Origin: Xestospongia bergquistia
Lineage: Eukaryota; Porifera; Demospongiae; Haplosclerida; Petrosiidae
Assembly (NCBI GenBank): GCA_963965975.1
Contig: OZ014421.1
Coordinates: 2,283,001-2,347,000 of the forward strand
Reading direction: 5' to 3'
DNA: 64,000 nucleotides
Part shown: piece by piece, positions 56,901-64,000 of the stretch
Numbering within the stretch: position 1 is the stretch's first letter
Layout of the letters: every line of letters starts with the position of its first letter
Position numbers and translations under genes: made by a program
Notes under the pieces: generated by a model
Seen by the model: the letters and a program-made list of their open reading frames with translations, nothing else
Told to the model about the DNA's origin: nothing
The model's database searches: none

Positions 56901-59900
56901 ATCTTATAGCTCACACTACCAATGTCAGTGACTAAGAGAACTGACCACTCTTTATCAGTCTGGAGTGTGTCACCTACCACTGTATGGGCAATACAATTTG
57001 GTGGTTCAGGAACCAATGATACTATAGTAATAGAACTTAGTAAGTTACTACCTGTTCATCATAATATTTGTTGCAAAGCACACACACACACACACATATA
57101 TTTTCAGTATTATGATATAGGAGATTGACACACTAACTGTATATTACAAATTAGTATCATAACACTGATATGTACATGTGAAATACATGTGTTGTACATG
57201 TTTAAGGATAAATTGTCATGCATGTCACATGGCATCAATAAGAGGGCTATTCTTTTCACATGTAATACATCACTAATGCCATGACAAAATAGATACACAC
57301 ATGTACAAATGTTTCGTATTGTCTTTAAATTATGAACTAGTCTTAATTATTATAGCATACCATATCTCTAATTGTAGTACGTGATAAGGTCAATGACCAA
57401 TGGTCTGTTGGAGATGTCATAACTAATCTGAAATCTACATAAGAATATCAACTTAAGCTACCACTAGAGAGACAAGAGACATCCGTACAACCTTCTTGGA
57501 AACATGGGCAACCACAGCTTACTGTCCAACCCCCTACACATTTTCAACCTCCATCTTCATCATGTCAAGAGTCACAAGAGAAAGATAACGAAAACAGACA
57601 TTTAACACTACTTGAAACAAGTAATATAGACCAACAAGATACCAAACAACAGCAGATGGATTTGATAGATATGACAAAAGCCTTTCAAGAGAACTTTCAG
57701 ATAATAGAAAGACAACTCCAGCAATTGCAACTACGAAATCAAGAACTTGAAGAGAAACAATTGCTTACAGAAACTCAACAAAAACTACAAGATCAACAAG
57801 AGAAGGAACGACAAATGCTACAGAATAGTGAAGAGAGGGAAAGAGATTTTCACCACCAACTTCAAAAAATGCAGCAAGTTAATACCACTCTTCAACAACA
57901 AATTGAACTGTTACAAGAGCAGTTTGAAAAGCATTTCTCTCATGAAAGTTAAGTTTGTTTATCTACTGCTCATGTACTTACATACTGATCTCGAACACAT
58001 ATAGTTCATACATTATACCTGTAAACAGTTCCTTCAGCCCTTAATGTAATATAACTACTATATTAAATATTCCATATATTGCAGTAGTACTACTGTGTGA
58101 ATTATAACTATCGAGTGCATTCCATATTTGGACAATATGAAGTCTTGAATAATCCTTTTTGTGTGAATTTTTTCATGTATTAATTTCATAATAAAAATGA
58201 AACATATCAAGCTGATTTTTAAAATGGTTCATCTTTTGATGTCGAGATTTCATAACCAGTTTAAATAACTGGCACACCTTGTTTAATAAGATCTGAATAT
58301 TTACCATCCTAAAAAGAGTCAGCTCCTATAATAATGATAATAAAATTATCATAATATTATACTGTTGTTATTGCTGTCCAATCATCAGGTAAAGGTCATA
58401 TTTGGTCACGCACTTAAGCATATGAATAATTATTTAATAACTTGTTATTAATTTTGAACATAATAACATCAAACAAAATTAAAGGGTCACTCTCTTCGAG
58501 ATTTGTTAATATTAGTACAATTTAATAATGACTGTCCATAATAGAGAGGGTTCGTTTCCAATTTCATAGCAAACTACCGTAAGGGTACAAATTTTTGAGG
58601 GGTTAAATTTTCGTGTTTTTTAAATTTTGCTTTATTATTTAAATTTCGTTGTTATTAATTTTCGTGTTTAGTGGGTGTGAAGTATTAATAATGGGTGTGG
58701 TATCAGGCACGTGTTGTGATCACAAGCGTGATTTTCGCGAAATATGGCTACCTATTCCTATAAATCCATGGTGAGAGGGTACCATATATACAAGAAAATC
58801 TGGGAGGCAGTTGACGGAGAAGTACTTCAGACAATGTAAAAGAGAAAGAAGTGACTGACATGAATCCCTTTGCGTGATTATGCATGGGTGGAATAAAAGT
58901 TAAATTTCATGATAAAACAACAACCCACGAATACAGCAAAATTAAATCCCCCACGAAAATTTACACCCTTACGGTATGCCATTTAATAACTAGTTAATAA
59001 GTTTTAAGTGTATTGTACTTGAGAGGTTCAATAATAACTTAATAAGGATACCAAATACTAATATATTAGCTACCTAGTCAGAATATCACAAAGTAGACAT
59101 GTATTTATTAGTAAGAAAACTAAAGCATTGATTAAAATCTTTTAAAAAAAACAAATGTGTACATATGACATCAAAAGTCACTGCATACATACTGCATACT
59201 CCCTATTTAAGTGACCCACAAAAATATTGACTTACTTTTAGTAGTCACTGTAGCTGTAGTATAAGTTAACAACAATGCTTCTATAAAACCCTAAAATAAA
59301 TATAATTGAGATATCAATATAATATACATGATATTATATGTTATACTGAATACATTGCATTGAATTATGTGTCCAAATAAGCTTTAATACGCTTTGCATT
59401 AGCAGATATTGAGGTATCAAGTTAAATTGTATATGGTAGCATCTTTAGTAGCATTAGGATAGACCATTCTATATTGTGTATATAACAAGAGATAGCATTA
59501 GGAAATGTTTGCATTATGTTGATATTTTTAGTAACATTAGACTAATACACACGGCCAGTATTCCTTATTATACAAATACTATTTATTAATGTAGTCCATA
59601 TACAGTGGATATTTTTAATTACTAATTCATTTCGATTGTCATCTATCTATGCAATAACTCTCCAAGTGTCCATTCTTCAATCATCCATCTATTTACCAAT
59701 AAACTGTGCATCCATTTAACCACTTACATGTATCTGTTCTACTGACTATCAATCCATTTGTCCATCTATCCTTCCATATAAAAACTCTCCAACTGTCCAT
59801 TCTTTAATCATCCATCTATTTACCAATAAACTGTGCATCCATTTAACCACTTACATGTATCTGTTCTACTGACTATCAATCCATTTGTCCATCTATCCTT

Positions 59901-62558
59901 CCATATAAAAACTCTCCAACTGTCCATTCTTTAATCATCCATCTATTTACCAATAAACTGTGCATCCATTTAACCACTTACATGTATCTGTTCTACTGAC
60001 TATCAATCCATTTGTCCATCTATCCTTCCATATAAAAACTCTCCAACTGTCCATTCTTCAATCATCCATCTATTTACCAATAAACTGTGCATCCATTTAA
60101 CCACTTACATGTATCTGTTCTACTGACTATCAATCCATTTGTCCATCTATCCTTCCATATAAAAACTCTCCAACTGTCCATTCTTCAATCATCCATCTAT
60201 TTACCAATAAACTGTGCATCCATTTAACCACTTACATGTATCTGTTCTACTGACTATCAATCCATTTCTCCATCTATCCTTCCATTCGTACAATTGTTAT
60301 TCATCAGTTAATTCACACCTTACGTGTAATTTATCATGTCTTCTTATCTTCAATCTCATGTCAATCTCCACAACAGCATCAGGTGCTGGATTACTGTTGT
60401 TCAAGTCCTTGATTCTGTAACCATAGCAACCAAATTAACATGACTCATATGTTAATAATCTTAATTACCTTGAAATGTAATTCTTTAGTTTTAAAAGATT
60501 AGCTGTAATAGAAAAACCTGTCATTAAATACATTTATACATATTGTTTGACGCACAATATTATCAGGTACATAGTTTCTCTCATTTATACTTACATAAAC
60601 AGAGAAAAGCATGTAATATACATGTATAAATGTGACATTATTTGAGAACTACACATGTTGTGCTAAAACTTTTGAACAAATTGGTTACACATACATACAC
60701 GGTCATTTTGCACAGGATGCATACCAAATTTGCTGTCCAGGAAGACCAATCATTAAAGTAATTGGATACCAAATTTGGTAAATAACCTTTACAAAATGGC
60801 TGCTTAGCAACCGCATATATGTAACATGTATTGAAAATTTTTAGTGCAACATGTGTTGTTTTTCCTAATAAGGTCGATGTTAACAATGAACATAAGATGT
60901 GGGAGTATACAGGTGACACAAAACTACAATTGTCATGTGCATTACATAAACATGTAGCAGGTCTCCATGTGCAAAAATCATGACGAGCAGTTGTTTACAA
61001 CTAACATGTTCACATGTACATGTGTTATACATGTGCTGTACATGTATAAGAACTAATTGTCATGTCCAATGCTGTGATTAGGGGGGCTATCCCTAATATA
61101 TATATCACTGCTATGATGAGCATGTACATGTACAAATGTTGTGACTTATCCTTGAGTGATACATGCAAACATGTGACACACATATCATATACATATACAG
61201 CCACACCCACCTAGCAAACGTTTGTTGAGAAGGGATAGTATACTTTGGAATATGCATACAAGGTACAGTCAAAGATTGTTACTTTACTTGTTAATAATGA
61301 ATGGAGAATATCTTGACTATTATCATATATGACTTTAATTCTCTTAAATGAACCCTCTATAATTAAGGGGATGTAGTCTTTACAAATTTTCCATATATCA
61401 AAGTTAATCCAACATCCTATATCAAATAAAAACAATGTAAATATATGTACATTTACTTCATATACATATGTAGCTGTTGTCATGGCAACAATGCAATTAT
61501 CTATTGTGTTGGCTACAAAAATACTCTTAATATTAATAGACACACCCACTATAATTACTTTTAATTTTTTTTGTTCAAAGCCAAAACATTTTGTTCCTGT
61601 TAATAGTTAGAGGTACTTACTTAAAATAATTTAAAGAACAAAAACTAAAAACAAAAACTATTGTGACTTCAGATAATGTAATACATGAACATGTATATTT
61701 AATGAAGATGTAACTCCTGTATTACCTTTTAAAATTTGATTTTAGTGACATTGTCTATACTAGCTGTGTGTTCCTGAGAGAGAGAGAGAGATTGTTTCAA
61801 ACAGATACATATGAAAAATCTGTTATGATGGAGCTACAGGAGTATGCCACAGTGTGACAACTGAAAATAGTTTAATAATAACAACAGATGTGATAAAGTG
61901 TGTTGTTGTGTCAATAACAGTTATTAAAGACTCCCACTTGTAAATTTTGTCACTTGACACAGTTACAGTTATACAACAACATTAACTAATAAACCAAACA
62001 TCAGACCAAAATTGCTTTTAGTCTCAATATAATATAATGCTTCACTGAATCAAATGTATGAAAAAATCCCTCCTAATATGATCATGTAATCTATTCAATT
62101 TTGGTCTGATGTTTGGTTTATCAGTTATTTTTGTTGTAACTGTAACTGTGTCAAGTGACAAAATTTACAAGTGGAGTCTTTAATAACTGTTATTGACACA
62201 ACAACACACTTGTCAAACAGGTGTGGAAAGAAAGATATTAGTAGAACAAGGTATGTCGAGAACGCAGCATTTTTATAAAATTTCCATGTTAAAATATATA
62301 TAATTGCATTATATACGCACAATTTTTGAGAGCGATAAATCTGTCATATTGCCAGTGGTTTAAAAACACATATACACATTTAAAAAAGGTACTGTAATCT
62401 CACCCAAGTAGTGAATGGTAAGGGTTAATCACATGATAGTCACATGACTGACTACAGATTCATGTGACACGATATACATTAAATACTTACTGGTAACTCA
62501 AAATAATGACTGATTGCTTTCTCTAGTAATGAAGAAAAAGTTCCTTCAGTTTCAATAA
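47965..62558 (-). CDS. VPS13-like gene, exon block B (upstream exons, tentative)
   Basis: Scattered minus-strand open exons with usable splice sites, in the order expected upstream of block A: 62491-62558 (ETEGTFSSLLEKAISHYF), 61288-61415 (INFDIWKICKDYIP), 60324-60414 (NSNPAPDAVVEIDMRL), 54399-54488 (ATKDAAIYNLTKVDTSISA), 54256-54310 (FIEALLVTYTTATETTK), 49509-49658, 49123-49323 (AFPINQMDKSYLNVLQVHLN), 48594-48658 (DADETEEEKLTEI), 48394-48459 (GRDDNFEACL) and about 47965-48125 (TLSSFPIKITLQL). The 49123 and 48 kb exons resemble the VPS13 repeat just before block A (an AP..P...LLLLDLGHLKVT-like strand and a HILxP-like segment). The rest are coding-like but not individually diagnostic. Phases are only partly consistent. 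Confidence 0.38.
50141..51376 (+). pseudogene. Coding-like exons of an unrecognised gene
   Basis: ATG at 50141 opens MDTTVLVLHVGHYLSCVFK, ending at a good donor (50198/GTAAGT). Two later stretches look like exons: about 51093-51197 (CLCTGENGLCEIDITLLRG, stop, then LEVLLAVK, donor GTAAGC) and about 51276-51376 (NAALITLKEEENFVDGH, stop at TAG). The middle one carries a stop in every joining frame tried, so this is probably a relic. Lies on the opposite strand within the VPS13-like gene. No family recognised. Confidence 0.3.
50291..50566. mobile_element. MITE with TATACYGGGATTTATTGG ends
   Basis: Left arm GTATACCGGGATTTATTGGT.. through AAAATTTGGTGAAT pairs with the right arm ACCAAATTTTATTGTTGCCA..CCCAGTATAC (50529-50566) with few mismatches. 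Total about 276 bp, no ORF. Confidence 0.78.
51698..53008 (-). other. 1.3-kb insertion with gene-like fragments
   Basis: Compared with the uninterrupted repeat at 23265-23480, this segment splits GTTGCTTT / GCTTTAGTCACTAAACC, with GCTTT on both sides. The left 190 bases are full of GTGTC and GACAC motifs. To the right, minus-strand stretches look like exons: DIEESLQSVSLFHPLIVRLG..LVVVEN (52220-52330), LQELAIVIDMSTDDMDCKLL (52590-52680), EDEHSVKLILEDYPCLEHP (52715-52790). Stops interrupt them. I do not recognise the gene. No clear terminal inverted repeats. Confidence 0.4.
53009..54255. other. Non-coding stretch with microsatellites
   Basis: Begins with the repeat shared with 23330-23480. Contains an (AAT)n run at about 53785-53820 and a long (AT)n run at 53853-53903. 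The segment near 53560-53690 (GCCATCTTG, GCTTCGCGGGG) has a locally higher CpG content and could be promoter DNA, but no start exon was identified. Confidence 0.4.
53853..53903. repeat. (AT)n microsatellite
   Basis: About 25 uninterrupted AT dinucleotides, flanked by TATACATATATA variants on both sides. Confidence 0.95.
54110..54560. repeat. Direct repeat block flanking the kelch pseudogene, left copy
   Basis: Matches 59085-59560 over some 450 bases (AGAATATCACAAAGTAGRCA, ACATATGACATCAAAAGTCA, and the two VPS13-like exons). The two copies are in the same orientation, and the degenerate kelch gene lies between them. Confidence 0.85.
54600..55019. other. Spacer-type repeat upstream of the kelch pseudogene
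   Basis: Shares CATGTGATAATGTCATGATA, CATGTTAACATGTAxACATA, CAGTAGTTTGATTA and following sequence with 3060-3260 and 11590-11760; diverged versions lie near 57170-57300 and 60960-61180. It is thus a dispersed repeat frequent in and around this family. No gene seen. Confidence 0.65.
55020..55165 (+). promoter_or_regulatory. Candidate core promoter of the kelch pseudogene copy
   Basis: A TATA box (TATATAAG, 55135-55142) lies about 65-70 bases before the ATG at 55206. Upstream are GTGACATCAT and CACGTCAC (CRE/AP-1-like) and CCACGTGCATG (E-box). Copies 2 and 3 share only the last ~25 bases before the ATG (TTxTATTCTGTTxTA) with this region. So this copy may have kept the ancestral promoter, or gained one. 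Inferred from sequence only. Confidence 0.45.
55206..57952 (+). pseudogene. Kelch-coiled-coil gene, copy 4, kinase deleted
   Basis: Recognisable exons: 55206 onward (MATSSG; the GT donor of the other copies is AT here), 55284-55442 (first kelch blade only, shortened), 55500-55642, 56305-56509 (stop in DESWL-TAA), 56910-57039 and 57378-57952. The last has a TAA after NLKST, then an open coiled coil (QQQMDLIDMTKAFQENFQ onward, rich in Q/E). At about 57930 the sequence jumps in frame from coil to the last residues of the kinase (FSHES against ISHESQGR in copy 1); the whole kinase is missing. The following 60 bases still resemble the end of the kinase gene. Inactive by donor loss, two stops and internal deletions. 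Confidence 0.85.
57953..58574. other. 3' flank of the kelch pseudogene
   Basis: First 60 bases are the out-of-frame remainder of the kinase 3' end; the following ~400 bases are a diverged version of the 3' flanks of copies 1-3 (GTAAxxAGTTCCTTCAG, CCATATATxG..). No gene. Confidence 0.6.
58575..58976. mobile_element. MITE with TACCGTAAGGGT ends
   Basis: Left TACCGTAAGGGTACAAATTT.. and right ..AAATTTACACCCTTACGGTA are inverted repeats, followed inward by TTAAATTTTCGTG / CCACGAAAAT-type motifs. About 402 bp, no transposase. A related end (GAAAATTTGACATTTACGGTA) occurs alone near 62975. Confidence 0.8.
59085..59560 (-). pseudogene. Second copy of two VPS13-like exons
   Basis: Duplicate of 54110-54560. 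The exon at 59236-59290 is intact, but the exon at 59383-59472 has lost 5 bases (ATCAAGTTAAAT against ATCAACTTTAGTTAAAT), which shifts the frame. So the 54-kb copy is the likelier functional one. Confidence 0.65.
59658..60292. repeat. Tandem repeat, five 127-bp units
   Basis: The anchor CTCTCCAA(C/G)TGTCCATTCTT occurs at 59658, 59785, 59912, 60039 and 60166, exactly 127 apart; units are nearly identical and contain CATCCATCTATTTACC and CATCTATCCTTCCAT. A high-copy minisatellite in a presumed VPS13-like intron. Confidence 0.95.
60430..61287. other. Non-coding stretch with dispersed spacer repeat
   Basis: Contains a diverged copy of the spacer repeat (GTCTCCATGTGC..CATGACGAGCAG.., about 60960-61130). 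Frames here are short and unlike known proteins. Confidence 0.45.
61899..62209. repeat. Long inverted repeat (115-bp arms, ~80-bp loop)
   Basis: Arm 61899-62014 (GTGTGTTGTTGTGTCAATAA.. to ..CATCAGACCAAAATTG) pairs almost perfectly with 62096-62209 (CAATTTTGGTCTGATG.. to ..ACAACAACACAC). The two arms differ at only a few bases, so it is young or maintained. Probably a fold-back MITE; a transcript would make a long hairpin RNA. No ORF. Confidence 0.85.
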
Positions 62559-64000
62559 CTACAGATGGAAGACATAAGACAATTAAATTGTAGTTAATAG
62601 TCTCAGAAATATCATGATTATCTATTACTGATTAAATTCAGGTGTCAAGTAACCAACCCTACTTGTCATGTGACTATTAGTATTCATGATTGGATGGGGT
62701 TCACATGTCATGTTGATAATACTAGGACCAAGAATTTGAAGCAAATGTATTAATAGTGCCTTTTCACACTTGGGGAGTGCTGTAGTCTGGGGACAAGATT
62801 AATTATTCAAGAGTGACAGCTATTTGAGTGTGGCAAATACAAGGATTAATTCACAAAACTCAAAAATTAGACTTGCAAATAATTAAGAGGTAATAACCAA
62901 ATTTTTGTGGTTGACACAAAACGCAAAATTATGAGTCTGGGGAAAATTTTACGAGCAAAAGTTTGAGCGGCGAAAATTTGACATTTACGGTAATTTCAAT
63001 AACATATGGAAAAAGGGGAGGCTACTTTTAAAAGTGATGTCTATTCAATGAAATACTGCATTACGTAATAATAGACTTTGATGGATTCCATGATGTCATC
63101 CCAATGATTAAAACATCATAAATAGAGTGTGCTCTCAATAAACATGTACATTATATCCAAGTGCTTACCTTGGCAACAAAGCGTTGTCACAGACTATACT
63201 CTTTTTTTCATTCAATGCCAAAAGAAACAATTAGATATTTTGAATATTGAAGTTGTGTTGATAAAAACACTCTAATGTCTTGCCAATTGTCACGTAAAAA
63301 AAACAATAATAATAAATTTACTTGAAATGTACAATGTACATGTAGAGACAAAGGTCTCATTTGTTATTATAAGTTTGTCTGACCACAAAGTGTGGGAAGC
63401 CCCTACACAAAGGCACTATTTATTAACATCTTAGTTATAATGTGTAATCACAAAAATGTGAGTATGACGCCACCACAAATTAGGCTGATTTTGTTATCAT
63501 TAATGGAATTACACTAACCTGTAGTCATTTTCAACATAAACAGAGTATTATAGTAATAGAATGTTCACTGACAACATTATGTTCCATATAATACCTTACA
63601 TATTGTCAAATGGTTGTTTTTCATTCCATAATGGAGATAGTTTACTCAAATCCAGAATAATAAATAACATTTCCTACAATGACAAGACAATTCTATATTT
63701 AAAAAATAATAATAGTATAGTCCTGATTAACAAATTTGTACTCACATAAAGAATTGTCTTTTAATATTTTAAAATATGACCACAAATATGAATATAGTAC
63801 TTAATACACAAGTGAATTTCGAACAAACATTTGTGTAGAAATGGATGCTACACATCCATCTCGAGATGGATCATTTCCTATTTAATGAGCAGGATGTTGG
63901 GTAAGTGCACATTTTTAGAAAGTCATTGAATAAGGAAATAAATTCATAAATAAATGAATGAAGTCAGTGTAATTTGGTATTCATAAAGTCATCCATTGAG
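62559..64000. other. Right end of window, nothing recognised
   Basis: AT-rich. Isolated MITE-like end GCGAAAATTTGACATTTACG near 62972 and a perfect 18-bp palindrome ATCCATCTCGAGATGGAT at 63854-63871. A possible short minus exon before a GTAAGC donor near 63168 could not be tied to a gene. A 62-codon plus frame at 63561 looks non-coding. Confidence 0.4.

Noticed and set aside
59658-60292. CRISPR array or LTR
   Set aside because: Units are 127 bp, contiguous and lack spacers; no LTR ends or internal retroviral genes.
49952-62795. GTCTCGTCCCCAGACC-like motif at about 49952 and its complement near 62777 as ends of one large element
   Set aside because: The match is short, the distance of 13 kb is implausible for a MITE, and such motifs occur as solo ends of a common repeat.

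Overview
The window looks like nuclear DNA of a compact, AT-rich animal genome, most likely a demosponge such as Amphimedon. This is inferred from short GT-AG introns in divided genes, animal families (kelch proteins, TKL-type kinase, CDK4/6, VPS13, ZU5, fibrinogen-like domains), dense tandem gene families and many short inverted-repeat elements. There is no operon structure and no sign of prokaryotic, plastid or viral DNA. Species identity is inference.

Layout. (1) 1-16882, plus strand: three tandem copies of one gene family encoding a kelch propeller, a Gln/Glu-rich coiled coil and a protein kinase. The first is cut by the window edge; the second and third are complete six-exon genes whose exon lengths and phases agree. 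Their spacers carry relic exons, an internal duplication and a fold-back element. (2) 17500-22900: a ZU5-domain fragment on plus, then a decayed CDK4/6-like pseudogene on minus with a hAT-like MITE upstream of its recognised exons. (3) 22900-27000: mostly non-coding, with a pyrimidine-rich tract, a GC-rich hairpin, small tandem duplications and a MITE. (4) 27000-47500, minus strand: an array of 14 copies of a secreted, apparently intronless fibrinogen-like gene. Four copies are open from signal peptide to stop; ten are truncated, chimeric, frameshifted or stopped. (5) 34490-38120 and about 47965-62558, minus strand: exons best read as one large VPS13-like gene. The part at 34.5-38.1 kb is convincing; the more upstream exons are tentative. 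On this reading, eight of the secreted genes sit in one VPS13 intron, and a kinase-less kelch pseudogene (55206-57952, plus strand) sits in another, between two direct copies of a VPS13-like exon block. (6) The rest of 49.7-64 kb is intron or intergenic sequence with minisatellites, MITEs and a long inverted repeat.

How the parts relate. The two expanded families are unrelated in function: an intracellular kelch/coiled-coil/kinase signalling protein, and small secreted Cys-rich glycoproteins that could bind ligands. Both show birth-and-death evolution: recent tandem duplication, exchange of modules between copies, and frequent pseudogenes. VPS13, a lipid-transfer protein at membrane contact sites, looks like an old host gene into which both families spread. 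Splice sites and domain assignments were read by eye, so exon edges are predictions.
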